Positions 26,823 to 35,990 of a stretch of DNA of 64,000 nt are shown here, piece by piece. A program made the position numbers and the translations under genes. The first letter of the stretch is position 1. Each line of letters begins with the position of its first letter. A model generated the notes under the pieces. The model searched no databases. It was not told the DNA's origin and worked only from the letters and a program-made list of their open reading frames with translations. The stretch comes from Shouchella hunanensis (GTDB taxonomy: Bacteria; Bacillota; Bacilli; Bacillales; Bacillaceae_D): assembly GCF_028735875.1 (NCBI RefSeq), contig NZ_CP117834.1, positions 1,910,001-1,974,000 of the forward strand, read 5' to 3'.

Positions 26823-27454
26823 ATGATGGGTTATCAACGGTACTTGAATCAGGTGTATGTGCGGTGTTGCGTAAATTACCTCCAGAAAAAATGGAATCGA
26901 TTGCGGATGCCCTCGTCGCTGGTGGTGTTAAAGGTCTTGAGGTAACCCTCGATTCCGAGCTAGCACTAGAAACCATTAGCGCGTTAAGCAAGCGCTATGA
27001 CAAAGATGTCGTCGTTGGTGCTGGGACGGTTTTACATGCAGATGATGCGATAGCGGCGATTGATGCTGGAGCGCAATTTATTTTTGCGCCGATTCTCTCA
27101 CAGGAAACCATTGAAGCGGTGAAAAGTAGAGACATTCCAGTCATTCCAGGAATCTTTACGCCAACAGAAGCGTTTCAAGCCGTTCAATTAGGTGCCGACT
27201 TAGTAAAGGTTTTTCCTGCAGAGTGTGTTGGGCCTCAGTTTATTAAGTCTGTAAGTGGACCGCTCCCTCAAGTGAAAATGATGCCGACTGGTGGAGTGAA
27301 CTTAGACACGATTCCTGACTTTATTAAAGCTGGAGCAGTGGCAGTTGGAGCAGGTAGCTCTTTATTATCAAGAGAAATAATTGAAAATAATGATTGGGAG
27401 CAGCTTACCGAGACAGCTCGTGCATATGTGGAGAAAGTAAAAGAAAGTCGATAG
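26819..27454 (+). CDS. kdgA: KDPG/KHG aldolase
   Basis: 211 residues, TIM barrel. GVKGLEVTLDS carries the catalytic Glu and DLVKVFPAE the Schiff-base Lys (about residue 130); GAGTVLHADDA and MPTGGVNLDT bind phosphate. It cleaves KDPG to pyruvate and glyceraldehyde-3-phosphate, the last step of the hexonate route. Last gene before a terminator. Confidence 0.95.
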   Translation: MNDGLSTVLESGVCAVLRKLPPEKMESIADALVAGGVKGLEVTLDSELALETISALSKRYDKDVVVGAGTVLHADDAIAAIDAGAQFIFAPILSQETIEAVKSRDIPVIPGIFTPTEAFQAVQLGADLVKVFPAECVGPQFIKSVSGPLPQVKMMPTGGVNLDTIPDFIKAGAVAVGAGSSLLSREIIENNDWEQLTETARAYVEKVKESR

Positions 27455-27465
27455 GTGGTTAGGGG

Positions 27466-27502
27466 ACTATCAGTAACGGATTTACGTTGCTGGTAGTTTT
27501 TT
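27466..27502 (+). terminator. Terminator of the TRAP-uxu-kdg operon
   Basis: A 13-bp stem with two G-U pairs (ACTATCAGTAACG with CGTTGCTGGTAGT) and a six-T tail, 11 bases after kdgA. Confidence 0.9.
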
Positions 27503-27660
27503 GATCTGGACCAGTTATTAATCCGCATGTGCTTTGTACTTGACTTAGAGTGGACTCCAGGGAATAGGATACGTTTAATCAAAGAAAAAGGGGGAATCAG
27601 GGAACTAGAAAAGGCTTGAAAGTAGAATGGTAAGCGCAAATTGATTGGAGGATAAGTGGA

Positions 27661-28698
27661 ATGAAGGTAAAGGCGAGAGCAGTTAATGGTCCAACAGACG
27701 CATTTAAACATACCGAGATTTCACGCAGAGATCTTGATAAGCATGATGTTTTAATTGATATTAAGTACGCTGGAATCTGTCATTCTGATATTCATACGGC
27801 GCGAGGAGAATGGGGTGAAGTTCAGTATCCTTTAGTACCTGGACACGAAATTGCTGGCGTTGTAGCTGACATCGGCGACGATGTAACTTCATTTAAAGTA
27901 GGAGACCGTGTTGGCGTTGGTTGTATGGTCGATTCATGTGGAAAGTGTACAAGCTGTCAAGAAGGTGAAGAACAGTATTGTGAGGAAGGAAATATTCCGA
28001 CTTATGCGGGAGTGGATAAGTATGGGGACTACACACAAGGTGGGTATTCCACACACATTGTTGTAACGGAAGGATTCGTTGTCCGCATTCCTGACAATAT
28101 TCCTTTCGATGCAGCAGCACCGTTGCTATGTGCAGGAATTACAACGTATTCACCATTAAAGAGATGGCAAGCGGGAGAAGGAAAAAAAGTAGCGGTAATT
28201 GGTCTAGGTGGTCTTGGGCATTTAGGAGTAAAGATTGCACATGCAATGGGTGCCGAAGTAACCGTTCTTTCACAAACGTTAAAAAAGCAAGAAGATGGAC
28301 TAGCATTTGGGGCAAAAGAATATTATGCAACAAATGATGAAGAAACGTTAACGAAGCTAGCAGGTTCGTTTGATTTTATTCTAAATACGGTCAGTGCCAA
28401 GTTGGATATGAGTGCTTATTTAAACTTATTAGCATTAAATGGCACCTTAGTAAATGTCGGTGCACCGAGTGAACCGTTAGATGTCAACGCGTTTTCGCTT
28501 ATCAGCAAAAGACGATCATTTGCCGGTTCAATGATTGGTGGTATTCGCGAAACGCAAGAGATGCTAGATTTCTGTTCGGCGCATTCAATTCTTCCAGAAA
28601 TAGAAGTCATATCAGCAGACAAAATCGATGACGCATACGAACGGGTGCTACATTCAGATGTCCGCTACCGCTTCGTTATCGATACGAGTACAATTTAG
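27661..28698 (+). CDS. NAD(P)-dependent zinc alcohol dehydrogenase (cinnamyl-alcohol dehydrogenase-like)
   Basis: 345 residues. Catalytic zinc ligands in [15 protein letters not shown] (Cys, ~residue 40) and GHEIAG (~63), structural zinc Cys4 in [25 protein letters not shown] Rossmann motif near residue 180. Typical of the YahK/AdhA group that reduces aldehydes with NADPH in detoxification. GGAGG ribosome site. Monocistronic, bounded by terminators on both sides, so not part of the kdg operon. Confidence 0.9.
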   Translation: MKVKARAVNGPTDAFKHTEISRRDLDKHDVLIDIKYAGICHSDIHTARGEWGEVQYPLVPGHEIAGVVADIGDDVTSFKVGDRVGVGCMVDSCGKCTSCQEGEEQYCEEGNIPTYAGVDKYGDYTQGGYSTHIVVTEGFVVRIPDNIPFDAAAPLLCAGITTYSPLKRWQAGEGKKVAVIGLGGLGHLGVKIAHAMGAEVTVLSQTLKKQEDGLAFGAKEYYATNDEETLTKLAGSFDFILNTVSAKLDMSAYLNLLALNGTLVNVGAPSEPLDVNAFSLISKRRSFAGSMIGGIRETQEMLDFCSAHSILPEIEVISADKIDDAYERVLHSDVRYRFVIDTSTI

Positions 28699-28710
28699 CA
28701 ACATAACAGA

Positions 28711-28750
28711 AGAGACGAGAGGCGTTCCAACCGCCTTTCGTCTCTTTTTT
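28711..28750 (+). terminator. Terminator between adh and the coiled-coil gene
   Basis: A 14-bp stem (AGAGACGAGAGGCG with CGCCTTTCGTCTCT) followed by six or more T residues. The convergent minus-strand gene ends at its foot. Confidence 0.9.
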
Positions 28751-29673
28751 CACGCATTAAGAATAAACGCCCGTTTTTGTTTACGAATGTCTTCTAAATC
28801 AGAGTGTAGCTCTTTTTCTATAGTAGCTAATTGAGATAAAGTGGTTTCGACTTCTGCTAATAGAGTAACTGCTTGTTCATGAGAATCTTTAATCTTTCCA
28901 TGAACCATCCAATCAACAATGAAGCCATCGAAGAAGTAGTCAGCAAATGTAAGAAATCCTGTTAGTTCAATCTGGAAAGAGGTAAATTGATTGACGTCTT
29001 TTAATTCTTCTTCAAATTGTCTTAAGTGACGTTGAACTTGATGAATAAGTGCTTTCGCATCATCGACATGGCTATGTTTCATGGCGGTCGTTAAAAAGCC
29101 TCCACCAAAAAGATCAAATGTAGACCAGTCGCTTGCTTTATTAAGAGAAAAAATGGTGCTTTTCAATGCCTGTTTTGCTTTTTGGCCTACTTCTGTTGCT
29201 TCTTTTATTTCATTCATATAGATGGTAGTTGTTGAAGCTGCTTCTACTAGAGAGTGTAAGGCGGTATTTTTCTCTCCTAATAGTACGTCTTTCTTTAAAT
29301 CTAGCAGTCGTTGAAAATCTGCCTTAGGGTTCCCTAATGAATGCAGATGTGCGTCAATTTCTTCAAGCTCGTGATGTAAATCAGTCATTGTTTCTTCGGC
29401 TTCCTCGTATTTCAGTTGAGCTTTTAAGACGAGTGCTGTAGCCTCATCGATTTTTTCGGCTTTTCTGCCTGTCACGGCATGAAGAAGACTCGAAAAGGAA
29501 AGGCCGCTTAAGCGATCAACGTCTTGCTGTTTATCTTGCAAGATCGTTTTTAGCTGTTTCGCTTTTTGTTTCTGCTCTTCTAGATTGGGTCTAATTCGGT
29601 CCAGATGTGCGTGCCATTTTTCATACTGACGGATGCGTTCTTTTACATCTGTAAATTCTTTTTCATAATTCAA
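28750..29673 (-). CDS. Predicted coiled-coil cytoplasmic protein (unrecognised)
   Basis: 307 residues, mostly helical, with heptad-rich segments at ~1-60, ~75-115 and ~265-300. A motif SGLSFSSLLHAVTGRKAEK (about 55-73) interrupts the first coil, and a Gly/Phe patch STFDLFGGGFLTTAMKHSHVDDA lies near the middle. No signal peptide or membrane segment. I do not recognise a function; similar anonymous coiled-coil proteins occur in Firmicutes. Divergent from the sugar isomerase gene. Confidence 0.7.
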   Translation of the reverse strand: MNYEKEFTDVKERIRQYEKWHAHLDRIRPNLEEQKQKAKQLKTILQDKQQDVDRLSGLSFSSLLHAVTGRKAEKIDEATALVLKAQLKYEEAEETMTDLHHELEEIDAHLHSLGNPKADFQRLLDLKKDVLLGEKNTALHSLVEAASTTTIYMNEIKEATEVGQKAKQALKSTIFSLNKASDWSTFDLFGGGFLTTAMKHSHVDDAKALIHQVQRHLRQFEEELKDVNQFTSFQIELTGFLTFADYFFDGFIVDWMVHGKIKDSHEQAVTLLAEVETTLSQLATIEKELHSDLEDIRKQKRAFILNA

Positions 29674-29738
29674 TGATGAACACCCCCTTATCTATATAAC
29701 GTTCAAAAGAAAGAAAGGTTTCGCATGTAACATAAATG

Positions 29739-29766
29739 TTGCAGGAATTGAATAACTTGTTATAAT
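29739..29766 (+). promoter_or_regulatory. SigmaA promoter before the isomerase gene
   Basis: TTGCAG (29739-29744), 16-bp spacer, TATAAT (29761-29766); a second TATAAT sits at 29769-29774. It leaves a leader of about 190 nt before the start codon, containing a small GTTCC/GGAAC hairpin near 29813 and the inverted repeat at 29902. Confidence 0.55.
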
Positions 29767-29901
29767 GTTATAATAATATGAAAAATTCGAAGGGGCGATT
29801 GTAGTTCCCTAACGGAACAGCTCAATTTAGCCATGCATAGTCGAGCATGTTGATTGTTGTCAGTATTTTCTCTTTATTAAAGAATGAAATTAAAGGAAAT
29901 G

Positions 29902-29923
29902 TAAACGTTTTAGCGAACGTTTA
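29902..29923. promoter_or_regulatory. Inverted repeat TAAACGTT-N6-AACGTTTA, candidate operator
   Basis: Two perfectly complementary 8-bp arms with a 6-bp spacer, 38 bp before the isomerase start and downstream of the predicted promoter. The AACGTT core is shared with the LacI-type operators at 37888 and 38910, but the spacing differs, so it may belong to another regulator. Confidence 0.45.
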
Positions 29924-29961
29924 TGTAGAAACATACGTGTTAAAGAGGGTGAGGGTATAGC

Positions 29962-30873
29962 ATGAAGGTTGGTTTAAGTTCATACAGTTTAGTCCAAGCA
30001 CTAAGAGACGGTAGAATGACGATTCTAGAGGCAATTGATTGGGTGAGAGAGCAAGGTGGCTCACATATGGAGCTCGTTCCTTACGGCTATACGGTAGTGG
30101 ATAACTACGATTTAGCAAGTCAAATTAAAGAGCGTGCCGCACAGGTTGGAATTGAACTATCTGCTTATTGTATGCCAGCTAATTTTATCCAACCGACAGA
30201 AACGGCATTTAATGAAGAAGTAGAGCGAGTTAAAGCCCATGTTGACGTTGTTCATCATATGGGTATGACACTCATGCGACATGATGTGACGGCTTTTTCA
30301 TTACAGCCAGAAGAAATGTCTATTCATTATTTTGACGATCATTTTGAGGAAATGGTACTAGGTAGTCAAATGATTGCTGATTATGCTAAGACCCTGGGCA
30401 TCACCACAACGATTGAGAATCACGGTTTTAATGTGCAATCAAGTGATCGTGTTCAGCGAGTGTTACGTGCAGTAAATCGGGACAATTTTAAAACGACGCT
30501 AGACATAGGGAATTTCTTATGCGCAGATGAAGATCCGTTAGTTGGAGTACGAAAAAACCTCCCGTACGCGGCTACGGTTCATTTTAAAGATTTTTATATT
30601 CGTCCCTATTATGAGAATCCTGGTGAAGGAGCTTGGTTTAGAACATCGAATGGAAACTATTTACGTGGGGCCATCCTTGGTCATGGAGAACTACCTGTGC
30701 GCGAAATCATTCGACAATTAAAAGTGGCGAAGTACGACGGTTATCTTGTAGTGGAGTTTGAAGGAATGGAAGATTGTTTTCTTGGTTCACGTATTAGTAT
30801 GAATAATTTAAGCCGACTTTGGGATGAAGTAACGGTAGATGGTTGGAAGTCGGTAGAAGGGGCGAGAGCTTAA
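29962..30873 (+). CDS. Sugar phosphate isomerase/epimerase (xylose isomerase-like TIM barrel)
   Basis: 303 residues with the AP-endonuclease-2/xylose-isomerase-like barrel: KVGLSSYSL start, ITTTIENHGF with metal-binding Glu (about residue 150), TTLDIGNFLC with Asp (about 175), VHFKDFY with His-Asp (about 210) and VVEFEGMED with the last Glu (about 258). Four acidic/His metal ligands are thus intact. Coupled (TAATG) to a Gfo/Idh/MocA dehydrogenase, a pairing seen in inositol and keto-glycoside catabolism. Substrate unknown. Confidence 0.88.
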   Translation: MKVGLSSYSLVQALRDGRMTILEAIDWVREQGGSHMELVPYGYTVVDNYDLASQIKERAAQVGIELSAYCMPANFIQPTETAFNEEVERVKAHVDVVHHMGMTLMRHDVTAFSLQPEEMSIHYFDDHFEEMVLGSQMIADYAKTLGITTTIENHGFNVQSSDRVQRVLRAVNRDNFKTTLDIGNFLCADEDPLVGVRKNLPYAATVHFKDFYIRPYYENPGEGAWFRTSNGNYLRGAILGHGELPVREIIRQLKVAKYDGYLVVEFEGMEDCFLGSRISMNNLSRLWDEVTVDGWKSVEGARA

Positions 30874-31925
30874 TGATGAAAGTAGTTGTTATTGGATTAG
30901 GTTCAATATCTGAAATGCATATAAAATCATACATACAAAATGAGCAAGTGGAGTTGTATGGTTTATGTGATCAAAATGAAAGTCGTGCCCAAGAAAAAGC
31001 GACTCATTATCGTGTGAAGCATGTATTTACAGACCCTGAAGAGGTGTTTAACCATCCAGAAGTGGACGGTGTAAGCATTTGTACGTGGAATCGAACTCAT
31101 GCTGATTTAGCGATACGAGCATTGCGAGCAGGCAAACATGTTCTAGTTGAAAAACCGATTTCTATGACTGTACAGGAAGCAGAAAAAGTTCAAGAGGCTG
31201 TGGAGGAAACTGGAAAAACGTTACAAGTCGGATATGTGAGGCGGTTTGGAACGAATGCGCAAGTGCTTAAAACTTTTATTGATGATGGAAAGCTCGGCGA
31301 TATTTATTATGCGAAAGCGTCACTGCTAAGAAGACTTGGCAATCCTGGTGGCTGGTTTGCCGATAAAGAACGTTCTGGAGGTGGACCGATTATTGATCTA
31401 GGTGTCCATATCATCGATAGTTGTTGGTACTTAATGGGTCGCCCAAAAGTGAAATCCATAACAGGACATGTTTATGATCAGCTGGGCAACCGAAGTAATG
31501 TTAAAAACCTATCATTTTATAAAACAGCTGACTATGATGCGTCACTAAATACAGTTGAAGACTTGGCCAATGCATTAATTACGTTTGAAAATGGTAGCTC
31601 TTTAATGGTTGACGTATCGTATTCGTTGCATACAAAAAAGGATCAGCTTGGTATGCAAATTTTTGGAACAAAAGGTGGAGCAGAGCTCGAACCAGAGCTT
31701 TTGCTTGTCATGGAAGAAAACGACACGATTTTAAATGTCGAGCCACAAATCGATCATCGAAGCTTTGATTTTGATAATGCATTTCAAAAGCAAATTGATG
31801 CTTTCGTAGAAGCATGCATAACTGGAGGTCCGTCTCCTGCACCAGTAGAGGACGGTTTAGAAATTATGAAAATACTTGAAGGCATCTATCAAGCCTCCGC
31901 ACAAAAGAAGCCTGTGGAACTATAA
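30873..31925 (+). CDS. Gfo/Idh/MocA-family NAD(P)-dependent oxidoreductase
   Basis: 350 residues from ATG 30873, overlapping the isomerase stop by one base. Rossmann motif VVIGLGSISEMH at the start, GKHVLVEKPISMTVQEAE (catalytic Lys in EKP, ~residue 93), and GGPIIDLGVHIIDSCWYLMG (about 170) in the C-terminal substrate domain. Such enzymes oxidise a sugar or cyclitol hydroxyl, often C3 of a glycoside, to a ketone. It may act with the adjacent isomerase on products of the GH2/ABC system encoded convergently. Confidence 0.88.
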   Translation: MMKVVVIGLGSISEMHIKSYIQNEQVELYGLCDQNESRAQEKATHYRVKHVFTDPEEVFNHPEVDGVSICTWNRTHADLAIRALRAGKHVLVEKPISMTVQEAEKVQEAVEETGKTLQVGYVRRFGTNAQVLKTFIDDGKLGDIYYAKASLLRRLGNPGGWFADKERSGGGPIIDLGVHIIDSCWYLMGRPKVKSITGHVYDQLGNRSNVKNLSFYKTADYDASLNTVEDLANALITFENGSSLMVDVSYSLHTKKDQLGMQIFGTKGGAELEPELLLVMEENDTILNVEPQIDHRSFDFDNAFQKQIDAFVEACITGGPSPAPVEDGLEIMKILEGIYQASAQKKPVEL

Positions 31926-31928
31926 TGT

Positions 31929-31976
31929 AAAAAAAACCTAGTTACTCCTGCTCATACAGTGGAGTACTAGGTTTTT
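31929..31976. terminator. Bidirectional terminator
   Basis: AAAACCTAGT...ACTAGGTTTT stem with an inner ACTCC/GGAGT stem, A-run 5' and T-run 3', between convergent genes. Confidence 0.85.
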
Positions 31977-31994
31977 CTTAAGTTGTTTAACTGC

Positions 31995-34289
31995 TTACAG
32001 AGTTCCAGTATGGCTTCTGTAAACCCCCTCGATTGTTAATGATTGTCCTTTGTTATGACTGATTGAAACGAATTGCACCGCTTTTTGTACGCTATATTCA
32101 AAGCGCCATAATGGAATGACGGTGTATTCTTCGAGATTATACGTTGTAAAACTCGATTCACCCTCATCTGAATGCAAATGGATGACAACGGGGTCAGGCT
32201 GCGAAAAATGACTTACATGAACGATTAAATAGTTGGCACTTGTAAGATCTTCTTTTTTCGACAACCTAATGATTTGCTGCACTTCGTTCACTTGTTCAAT
32301 GGTGACGGTTAATGTTTGTGGCGGAATCACTTCTTTATAGGCAAAGCCATTCGTTTGCTGCAATAAGCGTTGATGGTCATGTACAAAATGATGATAAAGA
32401 GGCTTCTTGGTTTGGCGATCCATATGGAAGATTCCCATCGTTTGGTAAAATTGATTATGGTTCACATACCAGTCAAATGCAGTCCAATAGTCGATTGTAG
32501 ACACGTATCCGTTTGGATTATGCTCACCGTCTGGCGTAACCGTCGCCTTTTCTAATAAAGCGAGCTGAACATCTTGATAGATTTCGACTTGCTTTTCAAT
32601 ATAGCTTCTATCCGCATTGCTCCATATTCCATATTCCGTATTCATAATAGGCTTATCAGGCCACGCATTATGTGCGTGCTCAATAAAATGCTTTGTTCCT
32701 TCATAAGGCGTACTTCCGTGAAAAATACCAAAATACATCGTCCATCCTGCCACATCTAGCGGTTCCATAGAAGGATCATGAAACCCGGGCTGATCCGCTG
32801 CTGAGCTTTGTGTAAGCAGTCGTCCATCAGGGTAGTTCGTTTTCGTTTCATGAACCAGTGTCTCATTATAGTGTTTTCGAAGCGTGACATCTTTTGATTC
32901 ATTTTGAGTACTCCACATGGCGATGGATGGACGGTTATAGCTGGAAAAGATCATTTCTCTCCACATTTGATAAGAAATGCCCCTTCTTTCTTGAGCTTCA
33001 TAATGGGCTGTTTCAAATTGCCATAAAGGAATTTCAGCCATACTCGGTAAACCAAATCGGTCCAAGGCGATAAAGGTTTCAATATGGTTCGGGTAGTGAG
33101 CTGTACGAACTAGATTAATGTGTAAAGAAGAGAGAACAGTTAAATCATCCACAATTCTTTCCCATGAAGCCGTTCGGCCATATTCTGGCCATTCTTCATG
33201 TCGAGCAACACCAGCAAAAAAGACAGATTGGTCATTTAACTTGATGCGAGGCCCATCGGTTGCCAGTATACGGAATCCAAACTGAGTGTAAAACGAATCA
33301 ATGAGAGCATCATCGTTATAAAGCTGAAGACCTAACACATATAAATGGGGTTCACGAATGCTCCAGATCTGTGGTTGCTCAATCGTGACCGTCTCTTTTA
33401 TTTTTTTGCTTTCCCCGGAAGCAAGGGTGACTGTTGTCGCTTGGGCAGTTGGCACAGGTACTTCATCTTTGCATATGCTTTTTGCTTTTGGACTCTTCAA
33501 CCAGTCAGGGGATTGAAAATCCGTTGTAAAAAAACGCGGTTTTATGAGTGCTGTTACCGGTTCACTTGAGCGATTTTCTAGCACATATTCCATTTGCAAT
33601 TTTCCTTGCAAAGTAAGAGGAACAACGTCTACTCTTGAAATGTATAAACTTGGAACAACCTCTAAGTAAAGATCTTGAATGATGCCAGTGTAATTGAAAA
33701 AGTCGTTGTTTACAGCAGGAACCGTATCTAATCTTGTTGTCCATGGTGGATTATCAATGCGCACAGCAATGAGATTTTCTCCTGGTTTTAATAGGGTGGA
33801 TACATCAAATGCAAACGGCGTGAATCCACCCTCATGATAGCCAACGTACGATTCATTGATCCAAAAATCACAAATATACGAAACACCTAAACATTTTAAG
33901 GTAACGACTTGTTCAGCATAAGCCTCTGGCCAGTGAATGGTTTTACGATACCATACGCCATCTTCGTAGGTTTCTGCTGCATGTACCTCCTCTTTGCCGG
34001 TTAGATGATTTTCAGGGGCTGGCAATGTTTTCGCTTCCCAGCCCTCATCATTGTACGAATATGATGCAAATCCCTCTTGTTCGGTTTTCGCAATCCAGTC
34101 TTCGGTACGAGCATGCATGGACCAGTTATGATTCGCACGAAACCGCAGCTTCTTCCATTCTCCAGCAAGTGAAAATGTTACCCGATCTTGAGGATCGAAA
34201 GACGGATAAACCATATTGTATTGATAAGGAATTCGATCTTTAAATGAAAGGGTACTTGGTACAGTACCTTCTGTGTAATGTTCGTTCAT
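31995..34289 (-). CDS. Glycoside hydrolase family 2 protein (beta-glucuronidase/beta-galactosidase-like)
   Basis: 764 residues without signal peptide, hence cytoplasmic. GH2 architecture: sugar-binding jelly roll with GVWYRKTIHWP and DFWINESYVGYHEGGFTPFAFD (about 115-165), Ig-like domain, TIM barrel with NLVRTAHYPNH, acid/base Glu in STQNESKDV (~470) and nucleophile Glu in IMNTEYGIW (~570). It would hydrolyse oligosaccharides or glycosides imported by the ABC system upstream. Substrate (glucuronide, galactoside or other) cannot be fixed. RBS AAGGAG. Confidence 0.88.
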   Translation of the reverse strand: MNEHYTEGTVPSTLSFKDRIPYQYNMVYPSFDPQDRVTFSLAGEWKKLRFRANHNWSMHARTEDWIAKTEQEGFASYSYNDEGWEAKTLPAPENHLTGKEEVHAAETYEDGVWYRKTIHWPEAYAEQVVTLKCLGVSYICDFWINESYVGYHEGGFTPFAFDVSTLLKPGENLIAVRIDNPPWTTRLDTVPAVNNDFFNYTGIIQDLYLEVVPSLYISRVDVVPLTLQGKLQMEYVLENRSSEPVTALIKPRFFTTDFQSPDWLKSPKAKSICKDEVPVPTAQATTVTLASGESKKIKETVTIEQPQIWSIREPHLYVLGLQLYNDDALIDSFYTQFGFRILATDGPRIKLNDQSVFFAGVARHEEWPEYGRTASWERIVDDLTVLSSLHINLVRTAHYPNHIETFIALDRFGLPSMAEIPLWQFETAHYEAQERRGISYQMWREMIFSSYNRPSIAMWSTQNESKDVTLRKHYNETLVHETKTNYPDGRLLTQSSAADQPGFHDPSMEPLDVAGWTMYFGIFHGSTPYEGTKHFIEHAHNAWPDKPIMNTEYGIWSNADRSYIEKQVEIYQDVQLALLEKATVTPDGEHNPNGYVSTIDYWTAFDWYVNHNQFYQTMGIFHMDRQTKKPLYHHFVHDHQRLLQQTNGFAYKEVIPPQTLTVTIEQVNEVQQIIRLSKKEDLTSANYLIVHVSHFSQPDPVVIHLHSDEGESSFTTYNLEEYTVIPLWRFEYSVQKAVQFVSISHNKGQSLTIEGVYRSHTGTL

Positions 34290-34311
34290 CTTAACACGCT
34301 CCTTCGTTGTG

Positions 34312-34339
34312 AAAAAAGCGGACAGGATAGCCCGCTTTT
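34312..34339 (-). terminator. Internal terminator/attenuator between the binding protein and GH2 genes
   Basis: Minus strand AAAAGCGG / CCGCTTTTTT stem-loop in the 54-bp gap of the operon. It would let most transcripts end after the binding-protein gene and lower GH2 expression relative to the importer. Confidence 0.65.
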
Positions 34340-34343
34340 AACG

Positions 34344-35957
34344 TTATAAACCGAGTCGCTCTCGATTCTCATTCATTTTTTCATTACGGATGGCTTCGAC
34401 AGCAGCGAAATTATTTGTTTCGAGAAATGTTTCATACTCGCCAAGGAGGCGGTCAAATTCAGCATCGTCTTTTGCTCGAATCATACTTGCTAAAGTGGTC
34501 GCCCAAGTAGAATTAATATTCACTAACGAGCGTGCCTCAGCAGTCCCTTGATCCGGATTGATGTTTTCAATAAGAAACTGTGGCTTAAGCTTTCCCTTAG
34601 TCCATTTCTGAATTTGATCAACTGCGATAGACGCTTCGTTTTCGCCGTGTTCAAGTGCAAATCCATCATGTCCAAAAAACCAAAATTCACCTAAACGATA
34701 AGACTTTTTGTATTCTTCTGGATTGTCATTTCTCATTTGCAATACTTCTTCGTGCAAGACGGCTTTTCCATTTTCATTGAATTCAAACGTTTCGCCTTCA
34801 ACACCAAATGTTGTTAAGTATTGTCCTTCGTCACTTAGAAGGTAGGTAAATAACTGAATCGCTTTTTGCGGATCAGACACTTTGTTAGTAATATAGGTGA
34901 CTGTCCAACCTGAAAGGCCAGCTTGATTTAAGGTTGGCTCGTTCCCGTTTGGATTCTTTGGACCATCAACCGCTATATACCTTTGATCAGGATCTCTAGC
35001 CACATTGGTTTGCAAGGAGCCGGATAATTGAGCGATGCCGCTTGCGAAAACAGAGCCGTACTGGCCACGCTCCACTTTTTCTTCAAAAACGGTATTATCA
35101 TCAGAGAAATTATCATCGCTAATCAAACCGAGCTGATAGGCTTCGTTAAATGTGCGAATCCAGTCTAAGTAGCTGTCGTCTAAATTTCGGTTATACCAGT
35201 CGCCGTTTTCGTCTGCAATGGGGACACCGAGGTGATTTTGAAACGTGTCACCAATTGAACCGACATCACCATCTGAACCAAACCCTCTGAAAGCAAAAGG
35301 AACAACGTCAGGAAATGCTTCTTTCATTTGCTGTAAGCTGGTTATAAACTGTTCCGGTGTCGACAAATCAGGCTCGCCTAGCGCTTCATAAATATCTTCG
35401 CGAATTATGAACGCATCCGACCCAGGAATAATGTCTGCTTGATAATCGTCAATTGTATTGGAATAACTCGGGTAACCATACGTATACCCGTCTTCAAGTT
35501 GATACCAATCTAAGGTTTGCTCTTGTGCGACTTGATGGAAATAAGGGTCATAGTGATCAGCCAATTCTCTTAGTGGTAACGCCCAAGTCGGTGCACGTAA
35601 TGCTGCTTGTGATTGACCATCAAAGATTGTTATCAAATCAGGCAAGTCACCGCCGGAAAAGAGCGTATTTAAGTTTGAATCGTCACCTGTTATAAAGGTA
35701 ATATCAAGATTTAAATCTTCCTTCAACTTTTTTGTAATGACATCCTCTCCGTAAGCACGGTCAAACCATTCGGCATTCACATACCACGTTAATTCAACAT
35801 TTTCTTCATCATCAACTTGCCAAGCTGGTGTATTCGGATCAATCTCATAACGAGCCTCTTCTAAGTCATCGATTGACACTTCTGCACCAGAACTACTACA
35901 ACCAGAGATCATAACGAAACCAACAATTGACATGAATCCCATTACATTTTTTCTCAA
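34344..35957 (-). CDS. ABC sugar importer, extracellular binding lipoprotein (LplA/YtcQ type)
   Basis: 537 residues with lipobox VMISGCSS (Cys ~20). Mature part is a large family-1 solute-binding protein with LTWYVNAEWFDRAYGED-like N-lobe, SGGDLPDLITIFDG, and YLLSDEGQYLTTFGVEG-type motifs of the LplA group. It captures an oligosaccharide at the membrane surface for the two permeases encoded just upstream. No ATPase gene is in the operon. Confidence 0.9.
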   Translation of the reverse strand: MRKNVMGFMSIVGFVMISGCSSSGAEVSIDDLEEARYEIDPNTPAWQVDDEENVELTWYVNAEWFDRAYGEDVITKKLKEDLNLDITFITGDDSNLNTLFSGGDLPDLITIFDGQSQAALRAPTWALPLRELADHYDPYFHQVAQEQTLDWYQLEDGYTYGYPSYSNTIDDYQADIIPGSDAFIIREDIYEALGEPDLSTPEQFITSLQQMKEAFPDVVPFAFRGFGSDGDVGSIGDTFQNHLGVPIADENGDWYNRNLDDSYLDWIRTFNEAYQLGLISDDNFSDDNTVFEEKVERGQYGSVFASGIAQLSGSLQTNVARDPDQRYIAVDGPKNPNGNEPTLNQAGLSGWTVTYITNKVSDPQKAIQLFTYLLSDEGQYLTTFGVEGETFEFNENGKAVLHEEVLQMRNDNPEEYKKSYRLGEFWFFGHDGFALEHGENEASIAVDQIQKWTKGKLKPQFLIENINPDQGTAEARSLVNINSTWATTLASMIRAKDDAEFDRLLGEYETFLETNNFAAVEAIRNEKMNENRERLGL

Positions 35958-35990
35958 TAGTAACGCCTCCTTTAGTAAATAAAAAACGAG

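Noticed and set aside
29902-29923. Inverted repeat as another copy of the LacI-type operator
   Set aside because: Shares the AACGTT core but not the spacing or flanks of the two identical 23-bp sites.
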